In this document: positions 20,549-28,525 of the stretch, in pieces
How positions within the stretch are numbered: position 1 is the first letter of the stretch
Layout of the letters: the number at the start of each line of letters is the position of its first letter
Assembly: GCF_019355935.1 (NCBI RefSeq)
Contig: NZ_CP079925.1
Span: 1,426,001-1,490,000, forward strand
Length of the DNA: 64,000 bases
DNA from: Comamonas sp. Y33R10-2
Lineage (GTDB): Bacteria > Pseudomonadota > Gammaproteobacteria > Burkholderiales > Burkholderiaceae_C
Reading direction: 5' to 3'
The notes under the pieces: generated by a model
What the model was told of the DNA's origin: nothing
Database searches by the model: none
What the model saw: the letters and a program-made list of their open reading frames with translations, nothing else
Position numbers and translations under genes: made by a program

Positions 20549-21310
20549 ATGGCTACCAGTCAACCGTTAACCACAATTTCCCCCTTGCGATCCGCCATCG
20601 TTACAGGAGCCTCCCGCGGGATTGGGCGCGCGATAGCGTTGCGCCTAGCTGCGGACGGGTTCCAGGTCGTGGTCAATTTCAGCAGCAACGCCGAAAAAGC
20701 CCAGGAGGTTGTCTCTGCCATCCAGGCTTCTGGTGGGGAGGCGATCGCGGTTCAAGCAGATGTGTCCATTGAAGAAGATGCACATCGCCTCTTTTCAACG
20801 GCGTTGAACGCTTTCGGCTCGATCAACACCGTTGTACACAGTGCAGGTGTGATGCCGCTCGCGCCAATAAGCCCTGACAGCCTTGAGATATTTGATCGCG
20901 TCATTCAGACGAACCTTCGAGGCGCTTTTCTGGTGCTGAGTCTGGCTGCACAGCATGTGCAAACAGGTGGCAGCATCGTCGCGCTGTCCACCAGCGTGAT
21001 TGCCAAGTCTTTTCCGCTGTATGGCCCCTACATCGCCGCTAAGGCGGGGGTTGAGGGTTTGGTACATGTATTGACCAACGAGTTGCGAGGGCGAAGCATC
21101 ACTGTCAACGCTGTGGCTCCGGGACCTGTTGCAACAGAGCTTTTTATGAACGGCAAGTCCGATGAGCAACTGGCCCAGCTCAGCATGCTTGCCCCCTTGG
21201 AGCGTTTGGGCCAACCCGAGGACATCGCACGTGTCGTGTCTTTTCTCGCGGGCGGCGAGGGGAGTTGGGTCAACTCTCAGATCGTGCGGGCCAACGGCGG
21301 ATTCGCCTAA
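20549..21310 (+). CDS. Short-chain dehydrogenase/reductase
   Basis: Classical SDR of 253 residues. NAD(P) loop TGASRGIGRAIA near 20, NSAG-type motif HSAGVMPL near 97, catalytic Ser in ALSTSVIA near 146, and YIAAKAGVEGLV with the Tyr-x3-Lys pair near 161. ASN at VVNFSSN after strand 2 favours NADPH. Substrate not deducible. It lies 54 bp after the DUF4148 gene and 98 bp before the DUF1097 gene, probably one transcription unit under the divergent LysR. Confidence 0.88.
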   Translation: MATSQPLTTISPLRSAIVTGASRGIGRAIALRLAADGFQVVVNFSSNAEKAQEVVSAIQASGGEAIAVQADVSIEEDAHRLFSTALNAFGSINTVVHSAGVMPLAPISPDSLEIFDRVIQTNLRGAFLVLSLAAQHVQTGGSIVALSTSVIAKSFPLYGPYIAAKAGVEGLVHVLTNELRGRSITVNAVAPGPVATELFMNGKSDEQLAQLSMLAPLERLGQPEDIARVVSFLAGGEGSWVNSQIVRANGGFA

Positions 21311-21408
21311 GCGCTTGCATTGAGCAAATTCGAAATAAGCATGTACCACATCCAATTTTTTGCCCCCCGTGGCGCGACGTTAAGTTGCTGCATCTCTGGA
21401 GTCAAAGC

Positions 21409-21918
21409 ATGACGAATCTCTCTTTTTTTACAAACTCTAAGGTTGTGATTGGCGAGGCAGTGATTGCATCTGTGGCCGCAACGCTGAGTTTGTTGGTCTT
21501 TGACATTCCTGTCTGGGCCATGTTCGTGGGCTGGATCTCGTTCTTTACCCGAGGACTGAACTTGAAGCAGGGCGTGATTAACCTGGCTTGTGTGTTCATT
21601 GGCGTGACGCTGGGCATCGGTGCTGCGCATGCTTTGGTTGCACTCGCACCGGTTATGGGCAGCTATGCCATAAGTGCCGTCGTGTTCGCCATTACGGTCA
21701 TTGCACTTTCCTTAGCGAAGGCACCCGTTTTTAACAATCTGCTGTGCATCTTCTTAGGGCTGGTTGCGTACTTCGCTTTACACCAACCTCCGTCCATCTC
21801 GACGTTTGGAGTGTTGGCTCTGGCCGCAACGCTCGGGGCAACAGCAGCTTTGCTGGCGCACTCCCTACAAAAGTTCATTCAGCAAAACGCTGCAAGCAGA
21901 GTTGCTTTGCGAGCTTAA
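21409..21918 (+). CDS. DUF1097 membrane protein
   Basis: 169 residues with about five or six hydrophobic segments separated by short loops (VVIGEAVIASVAATLSLLVF, WAMFVGWISFF, INLACVFIGVTLGIGAAHAL, and more). The pattern W-x3-GW-x2-F near the first loop and GVLALAATLGATAALL near the end resembles the YcdZ/DUF1097 inner-membrane family. The ORF is open upstream to 21265, overlapping the SDR gene, but ATG 21409 gives the first natural membrane helix. Function unknown. Confidence 0.65.
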   Translation: MTNLSFFTNSKVVIGEAVIASVAATLSLLVFDIPVWAMFVGWISFFTRGLNLKQGVINLACVFIGVTLGIGAAHALVALAPVMGSYAISAVVFAITVIALSLAKAPVFNNLLCIFLGLVAYFALHQPPSISTFGVLALAATLGATAALLAHSLQKFIQQNAASRVALRA

Positions 21919-22029
21919 GCAAAAGTTGGAGTACCCATGCACTGCCCGCGAGCAGCGAAGAAGCTGGGCAGTGCTTTGAAGTGGAGAGCTCTTGGACTTC
22001 ACAAAGACTCATTTGAAAGGAGCACACCA

Positions 22030-22542
22030 ATGAAAATTACAGAGACAACACAGCCACTTGTTATGCAGGCAGACGCACTGCGCCACGAGCGACTGCTATT
22101 TCCAGCGCTGGGCAAGATCTACGTCAAGACGGAACCCTTGCTGTATGCCCTGCTGCGCTGCGTGTTCGGCGTCGTCATGCTGACCCACGGAATTCCCAAA
22201 GCACTGGGAACATCGCATGGTTCCATGGCCAACCCTATGGCTGGCTCCATCCACCTGATACAGAACGTGATGGGCCTGCCGTTCGCACCTCAGCTAGCGT
22301 TCTTGGTCATGCTGCTTGAAACCGTCGGGGCGGTGATGCTCGCTTTGGGACTGTTTACTCGGCCAGTTGCATTCATCATCTTTTTGCAAATGCTGGGTAT
22401 CAGCTACGCGCTAGGTCCCACGTGGCCATGGATAGATCGAGGCATTGAGTTTCCCGTGCTCATGGGATTTCTCGCTCTCTACATGTCAGTACGTGGCAGT
22501 GGGCACTACTCGGTAGATAAGAAACTCCGGTTTTCTATCTGA
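22030..22542 (+). CDS. DoxX-family membrane protein
   Basis: 170 residues, four hydrophobic helices: LLYALLRCVFGVVMLTHGIP near 40, LAFLVMLLETVGAVMLALGL near 95, PVAFIIFLQMLGISYALG near 115 and FPVLMGFLALYMSVRG near 142. Helix 1 with the HG-IPK turn and helix 2 with ET-x-GA are DoxX marks. DoxX proteins are linked to thiosulfate:quinone reductase and oxidative stress complexes, but many are uncharacterised. AAAGGAG precedes ATG 22030. Last gene of the LysR-linked row. Confidence 0.8.
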   Translation: MKITETTQPLVMQADALRHERLLFPALGKIYVKTEPLLYALLRCVFGVVMLTHGIPKALGTSHGSMANPMAGSIHLIQNVMGLPFAPQLAFLVMLLETVGAVMLALGLFTRPVAFIIFLQMLGISYALGPTWPWIDRGIEFPVLMGFLALYMSVRGSGHYSVDKKLRFSI

Positions 22543-22942
22543 TTGCTTTGGTGCATGAATCCATTTTGAGGCGAACAACCCAAAACTTCTGCCGTGGCTA
22601 GTCCACGACTTCCGACTCTGGTCGGTCAAGCTCAATGAACCGCGGATCTTAGAGCCTGAGTAGTTGCACGTTCTGTTAGTGGTGTGATAACGGGACTTGG
22701 GAGTACGGCGAGGATGAAGCATCTCGCAAACCTAGCGGCTTGCGCGTACAGAGTTATTCAACAACACCCAATGCAAGCAATGGGCAGATCAAGAAACAGA
22801 TCAAGAGGCAAAAGGTATTGGACTCATAGAACGTCAGCACGCAAATTAATCGGGTAATTGCGACAGGTTTTGTGCTGAAAAGTACGCCTGTGAGCCATCA
22901 AGTCGGGAATATTTTCCGTACTTGTTGCGTACTCCGGAAACA
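22543..22942. other. Intergenic DNA after the DoxX gene
   Basis: About 400 bp without a supported gene. One + frame from about 22681 reads W-C-D-N-G-T-W-E-Y-G-E-D and stays open to 22830, but it has a stop directly upstream and no start, so it may be a decayed gene fragment. Confidence 0.35.
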
Positions 22943-22970
22943 GAAATGCCCGCTTGTTAGCGGGCATTTC
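22943..22970. terminator. Hairpin downstream of tRNA-Val
   Basis: GAAATGCCCGC pairs with GCGGGCATTTC around a 6-nt loop. On the minus strand it lies about 30 bases after the tRNA 3' end and is its likely terminator. Confidence 0.65.
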
Positions 22971-23001
22971 TGTTGCAAGCACTGGTTTTGCTTGCTTTAT
23001 T

Positions 23002-23078
23002 TGGTAGGCGCGATTGGACTCGAACCAACGACCCCCACCATGTCAAGGTGGTGCTCTAACCAGCTGAGCTACGCGCCT
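23002..23078 (-). tRNA. tRNA-Val (anticodon GAC)
   Basis: Read on the minus strand as a 77-nt cloverleaf: acceptor arm AGGCGCG paired with CGCGCCU, D-arm AGCTCAGCTGGTTAGAGC, anticodon stem CCACC/GGTGG enclosing TTGACAT (anticodon GAC), T-loop TTCGAGT, discriminator A and encoded CCA. The body closely resembles E. coli tRNA-Val(GAC) as I know it. Confidence 0.95.
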
Positions 23079-23259
23079 GTTTCGTTGATGAAGCAATTGT
23101 AGCAGCGTAAAAAACCGGTTTTAGGAAAGAACTGACTTTTTTGCGTTTGGAGAGTAATTTTTTCAAATCTAGGCCGGCTGGCTAAGGCTTGATCGTGTCA
23201 GTCTTGATTCGCCACTAAACTTTGATGAGTCTTCTCTCTTCTATTGAATCGGCAATTTC

Positions 23260-24174
23260 ATGACAAAAGCACAAGCGGGCATTCTGGCGTCTTTACCTGA
23301 ACAGGGGCGCTATGTTTTTTTCACCTTGTCTGAGGCGGCAGCGCAGGTACAAGTGGCGCTCAAGGCGTTGCAGGGCTCTGTAGATAGCAATAAGGTTGTC
23401 GTTGGTTTGGGTCAGCAAGTATTGCAAGCGCTGGATAAGCGCATTGCGCCGATGCATGAGTTTCCACCGTTGAAGGGGCCTGAGTTTGAAGCGCCCAGTA
23501 CGCCGAAGGCGTTGTGTCTGTGGCTGCGCGGTAATCAGCGTGGAGAATTGATTGAGCAGACCGCCAAGTTGGCTGCGATGCTGGCCCCCGCTTTTACGCT
23601 CAATCAGGTGGTGGATGCGTTTGTTCACCAACGCTCAAACAACGGTCATGGTCGCGATCTGACAGGCTATGAGGACGGCACAGAAAACCCGCAGGATGCT
23701 GATGCTGTGACAGCAGGCATTGCCACAGGGCAGGGCGTAGGAGTGGATGGCAGTAGTTTTTGGGTGCTGCAGCAGTGGCAGCATAACTATGCCGTGTTCA
23801 ATCACATGACTGTGCAAGAGCAAGACCATGCAATGGGCCGCCGCCGAAGCGATAACGAAGAGTTGGATGATGCGCCAGAGTCTGCCCACGTCAAGCGCAC
23901 CGCGCAGGAGAGCTTTGAGCCTGAAGCTTTTTTGGTGCGCCGTTCGATGCCCTGGTGGAGCGTCAGCCCGCAGGGCGTTGATCGCAGTGGCCTGATGTTC
24001 TCCGCGTTTGGCTGCAGCTTTGATGCCTTTGAAGCCCAGATGCGCCGTATGCTGGGGATGGATGACGGTATCAGCGATGCGCTGTTTCGTTACTCCAAGC
24101 CTTTGAGTGGTAGTTACTTTTGGTGCCCGCCTGTGGCGCAGGGCAAGCTGGATTTGACGGCGCTGGGCCTTTGA
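23260..24174 (+). CDS. Dye-decolorizing (Dyp-type) heme peroxidase
   Basis: 304 residues, the size of bacterial class B Dyp peroxidases, which oxidise dyes, lignin-like aromatics or other donors with H2O2. The distal motif appears as GYEDGTENP near 138, the proximal heme histidine in ESAHVKRT near 210, and the distal Arg probably in VRRSMPWW near 229. No signal peptide, so cytosolic; some family members are loaded into encapsulins, but no encapsulin gene is next to it. It stands alone between tRNA-Val and the ExbBD pair. Confidence 0.92.
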   Translation: MTKAQAGILASLPEQGRYVFFTLSEAAAQVQVALKALQGSVDSNKVVVGLGQQVLQALDKRIAPMHEFPPLKGPEFEAPSTPKALCLWLRGNQRGELIEQTAKLAAMLAPAFTLNQVVDAFVHQRSNNGHGRDLTGYEDGTENPQDADAVTAGIATGQGVGVDGSSFWVLQQWQHNYAVFNHMTVQEQDHAMGRRRSDNEELDDAPESAHVKRTAQESFEPEAFLVRRSMPWWSVSPQGVDRSGLMFSAFGCSFDAFEAQMRRMLGMDDGISDALFRYSKPLSGSYFWCPPVAQGKLDLTALGL

Positions 24175-24203
24175 TTCATTAAAGTGAAATATCAGCAATA
24201 AAA

Positions 24204-24228
24204 AACGGGCCGTGATGGCCCGTTCTTG
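24204..24228. terminator. Bidirectional terminator
   Basis: AACGGGCC-GTGAT-GGCCCGTT with A run upstream and TTCTT downstream, between the convergent Dyp peroxidase and exbD-like genes. Confidence 0.75.
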
Positions 24229-24248
24229 ATGATGGCTCTAAGCCGCGA

Positions 24249-24680
24249 TTAGCGTGCGCTGCCAGAACCGCTAGCTCTCTGTGTGGCAAAAGTGATTTGC
24301 GACAGGCCTGCATGGCGTGCGGCTTCCATCACCGTCACCACGGATTGGTGGGGTGCGTTGGCGTCGGCGCTGATGATGACCACACTGTCTTTGCCGGCGG
24401 CTGCCGCGCCTGAAAGCGCAGCGGTGACGGCGGTGACGCTGCGGTCATCCACGGCTTGCTTGTTAACGGAGTAGCGGCCATCGCTGGCCACAGCAACAAT
24501 GATTTCTTTGGGGTGATCGCGTTGCTGCTCTGCATCGGCCACGGGCAAGGTCAGTTGCAGCTCGGTGAACTTGCTGTAAGTGGTGGAGAGCATCAAAAAG
24601 ATCAGCACCACCAGCAGCACGTCGATGAAGGGGATCAGGTTGATCTCAGGTTCATCGCGGTGGCGAGGACGAAAGTTCAT
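24249..24680 (-). CDS. exbD: ExbD/TolR-family biopolymer transport protein
   Basis: 143 residues. A short cytoplasmic N-terminus (MNFRPRHRDEPEINLIPFID) leads into one membrane helix (VLLVVLIFLMLSTTY) whose aspartate in FIDVLLV is the proton-path residue of the ExbD/TolR family; the rest is a periplasmic domain. It works with the ExbB-like protein coded 27 bp upstream on the same strand. No tonB or tolA lies in the window, so the partner is unknown. Confidence 0.87.
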   Translation of the reverse strand: MNFRPRHRDEPEINLIPFIDVLLVVLIFLMLSTTYSKFTELQLTLPVADAEQQRDHPKEIIVAVASDGRYSVNKQAVDDRSVTAVTAALSGAAAAGKDSVVIISADANAPHQSVVTVMEAARHAGLSQITFATQRASGSGSAR

Positions 24681-24707
24681 GGTGTAGAGGCGTTTGCTTT
24701 ATTGCTT

Positions 24708-25340
24708 TTATTTGACCGAGATCACTCGCACTAGATGGCGCACAAATCGTTCGGAAGCCAGCTCCATGCCCAGCAGATACGCATCCACACGAGCGCGGAA
24801 ATAGCGCCAGAAGATGAGGGCGGGAATCGCCACAATCAGGCCGAATGCGGTGTTGTACAGCGCAATCGAGATGCCGTGCGCAAGCTGCGCAGGATCGCCC
24901 GTACCAGCGCTAGCGCCGGGCTGAGCGCCAAAAATCTCGATCATGCCGATGACGGTGCCAAGCAGGCCCAGCAGTGGCGCAGCCGAGGCGATGGTGGCCA
25001 ATGCGCTCAAATACTTTTCCAGCTTGTGGGCGGCGGCGCGGCCTGCGCCCTCCATGGCCGAGCGCAGAGCTTCTTCGCTGCTATCGGGGTGGGCTTGAAG
25101 TGTGCTCAGGCCGGTTGCCAGAACTTCACCCAACACCGAGCTTTGGGCCAGTTGTTTGGTGGTTTCTGCACTGGGCAGGCTTTTGGCAGATACGGTGATG
25201 GCCTCATTGAGCAAGTTCGCCGGGGCGACCTTGTTGGATTTCAAAGAAATAAAGCGTTCAAAAATCAGGGCCAAAGCCAGAATTGAGCAGGCAATCAAAG
25301 GCCAAATTGGCCATCCTGCGGCTTGTATGATCGACAGCAA
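24708..25340 (-). CDS. exbB: MotA/TolQ/ExbB proton channel protein
   Basis: Three-helix inner-membrane protein using proton motive force to energise outer-membrane transport. About 210 residues. First helix GWPIWPLIACSILALALIFER near 10; helices 2 and 3 lie around ALATIASAAPLLGLLGTVIGM near 115 and GISIALYNTAFGLIVAIPAL near 155, carrying the conserved Thr/Gly pattern. I start at TTG 25340 because GGGAGAG lies 5 bases upstream and the family begins near this point; an ATG at 25400 would add 20 residues (MFLWVIIDD...). exbD follows. Confidence 0.85.
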   Translation of the reverse strand: MLSIIQAAGWPIWPLIACSILALALIFERFISLKSNKVAPANLLNEAITVSAKSLPSAETTKQLAQSSVLGEVLATGLSTLQAHPDSSEEALRSAMEGAGRAAAHKLEKYLSALATIASAAPLLGLLGTVIGMIEIFGAQPGASAGTGDPAQLAHGISIALYNTAFGLIVAIPALIFWRYFRARVDAYLLGMELASERFVRHLVRVISVK

Positions 25341-25400
25341 CGTTGCTCTCCCTCGTCTTGTTCGGAAATGGCAGTCGTCAATTATGACCCACAGAAACAC

Positions 25401-25699
25401 AGGCCTGATCCGTATTTATGCGAGCGTTCACGGCGTGTTTGCATTTACTGCGCATCATCCGCAGCACCAAAAATGTGGATAACTATGTGATCTTTTAATC
25501 AGGCAACTTTCTCGTGGCGATTTTGATCGTAACTTGTTACAGCATTGAGGTGTTGGTTGACGAGTAATCATGTCGAAAAATCAATCACTTGAATTTCAAT
25601 CAGAGGTTTTTCTTGTGGAAGATGTAACTGTGTCCGGCGCCGTGACTGAGTGCTTGCTTCTGTGGAAAATTCCGAGCTGACAAAACTCTTTAAAACTGC
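25401..25699. other. Divergent intergenic region exbB-xseA
   Basis: About 300 bp, AT-rich. It contains the short palindrome GTAACTTGTTAC (25529-25540). One small reading frame, ATG 25570 to TGA 25680 (36 codons, starting MSKNQSLEFQSEV), lies just before xseA without a good ribosome binding site; I do not call it a gene. Confidence 0.35.
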
Positions 25700-27046
25700 A
25701 TGAATTCAATGTTTGAAAGTCAAAGTCCAGCTGCTGCGCCGCATGTGTGGGATGTTGGTGCGCTATGCCACGCCATTGGTGATGCGTTGCAGGCCCGATT
25801 TAACCCCGTTGCGGTGCGTGGCGAGTTAAGCGGTTTTTCGCGTGCAGCCAGCGGGCACTGCTACTTCAACCTCAAAGACGCGAGCGGTCAGATTCGCTGT
25901 GCCATGTTTCGCCGCTCTGCCGAGCAGGTCGGCTTTTCGCCGCGCGATGGGGACATGGTTGAAGTGCGTGGTCGGCTAGGTGTATATGAGCAGCGCGGCG
26001 ATCTGCAGCTGGTGGTGGAGGGTATGCAGCGCGCCGGGCAGGGTGCTTTGTTTGAGCAGTTTCTGCGCCTTAAAGCCAAGCTCGAATCTGAAGGCCTGTT
26101 TGAGCAAGCCCGCAAGCGCCAGCTAGCCACCTTGCCACGCGGCATTGGCGTAGTCACTTCGCTGGGCGCAGCAGCTTTGCACGATGTGGTGACTGCACTG
26201 CGCCGCCGCGTCCCGCATATCCCCGTGGTGATTGCGCCAGCGCTGGTACAGGGCGTGCAAGCGCCACAATCCATAGTTCAGGCGCTATTAAAAATGTATC
26301 AACTAGTCCAAGAGGGTCAAGGACTAGAAGGTGATTTGAGTGCCAAAAAATCACACCAACCTATCATCGACACCATTTTGCTGGTGCGCGGCGGTGGCTC
26401 TTTGGAAGACCTCTGGGCCTTTAACGACGAGCAGGTGGCTCGCACCATTGTGCAAAGCCCGGTGCCGCTGATTAGTGGGGTGGGGCACGAGACAGACTTC
26501 ACCATTGCCGACTTCTGCGCCGATCTGCGTGCGCCCACGCCCACAGCGGCAGCAGAGCTGGTCGCCCAGCCGCGAGAGGTGTGGCTTGGAGCTCTGGACT
26601 TGATGCAAGACCGGCTGGACAACGCCGTGCATCGCTTACTGGATAGGCAGGCCCAGCGGCTGGACTTGGCGGCCGGGCGACTGGGCAGGCCTAGCGAGCA
26701 ACTGGGCCGTAACCATCTGCATTTGGCAAGGCAGGCACAGCGCTTGCGCCATGCCATGCTCTTAAAAATGCAGCGCCTAGTTCAGAACCATCAAGGACTA
26801 CAGGCCAATTTACCTAATATTTTGCAGCGCAGCCTGGAGCAGCAAAAAAACAAGCTCGACCGCATGGACCTGCGCTTGCAATTGCTAGACCCGCGCTTGG
26901 TGCTGCAGCGTGGCTATGCCTTGCTCACGGACGACAAGGGCAAGCCGGTTACCCATATCAAGCAGGCAAAGCCGGGGGCAGCTCTGAAGGCACAGTTGTC
27001 GGATGGCGCTGTGGATGTGATTGTCACTCATCCGCGGCTGCTTTAA
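25700..27046 (+). CDS. xseA: Exodeoxyribonuclease VII large subunit
   Basis: Large subunit of ExoVII, which degrades single-stranded DNA to oligonucleotides and acts in repair. 448 residues. N-terminal OB fold (VRGELSGFSRAASGHCYFNL near 38), catalytic domain with GIGVVTSLGAAALHDVV near 150, LLVRGGGSLEDLWAFND near 232 and SGVGHETDFTIADF near 262, then a long coiled-coil region and a C-terminal PLVLQRGYALL-type block. Two stretches, residues about 195-214 and 353-372, look like in-frame copies of an intergenic repeat. The small subunit xseB is not next to it. ATG 25700 or 25709. Confidence 0.94.
   Translation: MNSMFESQSPAAAPHVWDVGALCHAIGDALQARFNPVAVRGELSGFSRAASGHCYFNLKDASGQIRCAMFRRSAEQVGFSPRDGDMVEVRGRLGVYEQRGDLQLVVEGMQRAGQGALFEQFLRLKAKLESEGLFEQARKRQLATLPRGIGVVTSLGAAALHDVVTALRRRVPHIPVVIAPALVQGVQAPQSIVQALLKMYQLVQEGQGLEGDLSAKKSHQPIIDTILLVRGGGSLEDLWAFNDEQVARTIVQSPVPLISGVGHETDFTIADFCADLRAPTPTAAAELVAQPREVWLGALDLMQDRLDNAVHRLLDRQAQRLDLAAGRLGRPSEQLGRNHLHLARQAQRLRHAMLLKMQRLVQNHQGLQANLPNILQRSLEQQKNKLDRMDLRLQLLDPRLVLQRGYALLTDDKGKPVTHIKQAKPGAALKAQLSDGAVDVIVTHPRLL
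26284..26339. repeat. Dispersed repeat inside xseA, copy A
   Basis: Contains CTAGTCC-N11-GGACTAG, a perfect 7-bp inverted repeat, next to a GCTATTAAAAATG edge. It codes LLKMYQLVQEGQGLEGDL, in the catalytic domain between PQSIVQA and the QPIIDTILLVRGGGS block. Confidence 0.6.
26758..26812. repeat. Dispersed repeat inside xseA, copy B
   Basis: CTCTTAAAAATG edge and CTAGTTC-N11-GGACTA core. Codes LLKMQRLVQNHQGLQANL, aligned codon by codon with copy A (11 of 19 residues identical) and in the same phase, in the coiled-coil part. Confidence 0.55.
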
Positions 27047-27398
27047 ACATGGCGCGCAGCCGTATCCGGGCGCGTTTACGCCTTTACGCCTGTGCGCGGC
27101 GGCCGCTGATGCAGGTAAGTACAAAGCTCAGGGCTAAGGTAAGAGCGTAGGCTAGAGCGTTCAAGTGCGGCCAAGCCAAGGATGGCAGGGCCACTTCATG
27201 GAATGCCTAAGTCCTGCGCCGAATAGTCTTGATGAAGGGCGCTGAGCGGCTAAGTTCTTCCTACAATGTCTCGGTTAGTGCAATACTTGAGGGCTCTAGT
27301 ACAGCAATGTGCAAGCCGCTCTGGCTCGCACAACGCTCACCACGCCAGCATCCCGGTGCAGGGTGGTACAAAAAAATTTCAACCACGAGGAAATCATC
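27047..27398. other. Intergenic DNA xseA-sodB
   Basis: 352 bp. Contains the sodB leader; TACAAT at 27262 could be a -10 but has no clear -35. Several short frames are open here, none with family character. No terminator hairpin recognised after xseA. Confidence 0.35.
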
Positions 27399-27989
27399 AT
27401 GGAACGCACTCTGCCCCCCCTGCCTTTTGCTATCGACGCACTGGCTCCGTTCGGTTACAGCCAAGAAACTCTGGAATATCACCACGGCAAGCACCACAAC
27501 GCGTATGTGGTCAAGCTCAACGAGCTGCAAGTGGGCACAGAGTTTGAAAACATGGATCTGGAAGAAGTCATCAAGAAGTCTTCCGGCGGCATCTACAACC
27601 AAGCTGCTCAAATCTGGAACCACACATTCTTCTGGAACTGCATGACTCCTAACGGTGGCGGTGCTGAGCCTACAGGCGCACTGGCTGATGCCATCAACAA
27701 GAAGTGGGGCTCCTACGCTGACTTCAAGAAGGCTTTCGTGGCTTCTGCAGTGGGCAACTTCGGCTCCGGCTGGACATGGTTGGTCAAGAAGGCTGATGGC
27801 TCCGTGGACATCGTCAACATGGGCGCTGCTGGCACCCCCCTGACCACAGCTGACAAGGCTTTGCTGACTGTGGACGTGTGGGAACACGCCTACTACATCG
27901 ACTACCGCAATGCACGTCCAAAGTTTGTCGAGACTTTCCTCGAAAAGCTGGTGAACTGGAAGTTTGCTGAAGCCAACTTCGCCGCCTAA
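27399..27989 (+). CDS. sodB: Superoxide dismutase, Fe type
   Basis: Cytosolic enzyme converting superoxide to hydrogen peroxide and oxygen. 196 residues. Metal ligands: His in LEYHHGKHHNAYV near 26, His in AAQIWNHTFFWNCM near 74, Asp and His in DVWEHAYYIDYRN near 160-164. The Gln in AAQ-x-WNH is the position typical of Fe enzymes. Longer in-frame starts at 27229 and 27309 carry no family residues; ATG 27399 has GAGGA upstream. A strong terminator follows. Confidence 0.95.
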   Translation: MERTLPPLPFAIDALAPFGYSQETLEYHHGKHHNAYVVKLNELQVGTEFENMDLEEVIKKSSGGIYNQAAQIWNHTFFWNCMTPNGGGAEPTGALADAINKKWGSYADFKKAFVASAVGNFGSGWTWLVKKADGSVDIVNMGAAGTPLTTADKALLTVDVWEHAYYIDYRNARPKFVETFLEKLVNWKFAEANFAA

Positions 27990-28051
27990 GATGTATTAGG
28001 TGTGCCTAGGCACCATCAGGACGCTGGCTAATGCTGGCGGCCTGATTGCTC

Positions 28052-28078
28052 AAAAACCTCCATTAAGGAGGTTTTTTT
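28052..28078 (+). terminator. Intrinsic terminator after sodB
   Basis: AAAAACCTCC-ATTA-AGGAGGTTTTTTT: 9-10 bp stem, 4-nt loop and a long T run. It also fits the convergent gene at 28127. Confidence 0.9.
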
Positions 28079-28126
28079 GTTCCTGCTAAGCGATGTCAAG
28101 AGATGTCAAGAGATGAATGAAAAGGC

Positions 28127-28525
28127 TTACATGCCAAACAAATCATGTGCATCCAGCAGCGCCCAAGCGATTTCAGGCTGGCGCTCAAGACCTTTGCGAA
28201 TGGCCGCTGGAATGCTTTGACGGGTCTTACGACAAAGGCCGGGCATCTCGGACAAATGAATCTGAATGCCGCGCATGGTGCGCACTTCGTTATTGCCGGG
28301 GGCTAGCGCAATAACAACCCCCAGTTGCTGCTCTATGCGTTGCAGCAGATGCTCAAGGTCGGCAAGGCTGCTGATACGCTCCAGACGTTCTAATAGCTTT
28401 TTCTCCTGCTCACGGGTCAGCATCAAAATGCGCAAGTCCGCGTCTGGCGTGCTCTGCAGCAAATCGCGCTGGCAGGTGCAGACATTGGGCGGGCATTCAA
28501 CGCGAATAGGGAAGTTGGGCGGCAT
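28127..28525 (-). CDS. Conserved-looking protein of unknown function
   Basis: 132 residues. I do not recognise the family. N-terminal ECPPNVCTCQRDLL near residue 9 places three cysteines close together (Cys-x4-Cys-x-Cys), a possible metal or cluster site. The middle (LTREQEKKLLERLERISSLADLEHLLQRIEQQLG, residues 36-69) is strongly helical and probably a coiled coil. The C-terminus has AAIRKGLERQPEIAWALLDAHDLFGM. Soluble, no signal peptide. It converges on sodB. The long open frame and codon use support a real gene. Confidence 0.6.
   Translation of the reverse strand: MPPNFPIRVECPPNVCTCQRDLLQSTPDADLRILMLTREQEKKLLERLERISSLADLEHLLQRIEQQLGVVIALAPGNNEVRTMRGIQIHLSEMPGLCRKTRQSIPAAIRKGLERQPEIAWALLDAHDLFGM

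Noticed and set aside
25570..25680. 36-codon ORF just before xseA, possible leader peptide
   Set aside because: No convincing ribosome binding site, no run of regulatory codons or attenuator hairpin; kept only as a note in the intergenic entry.
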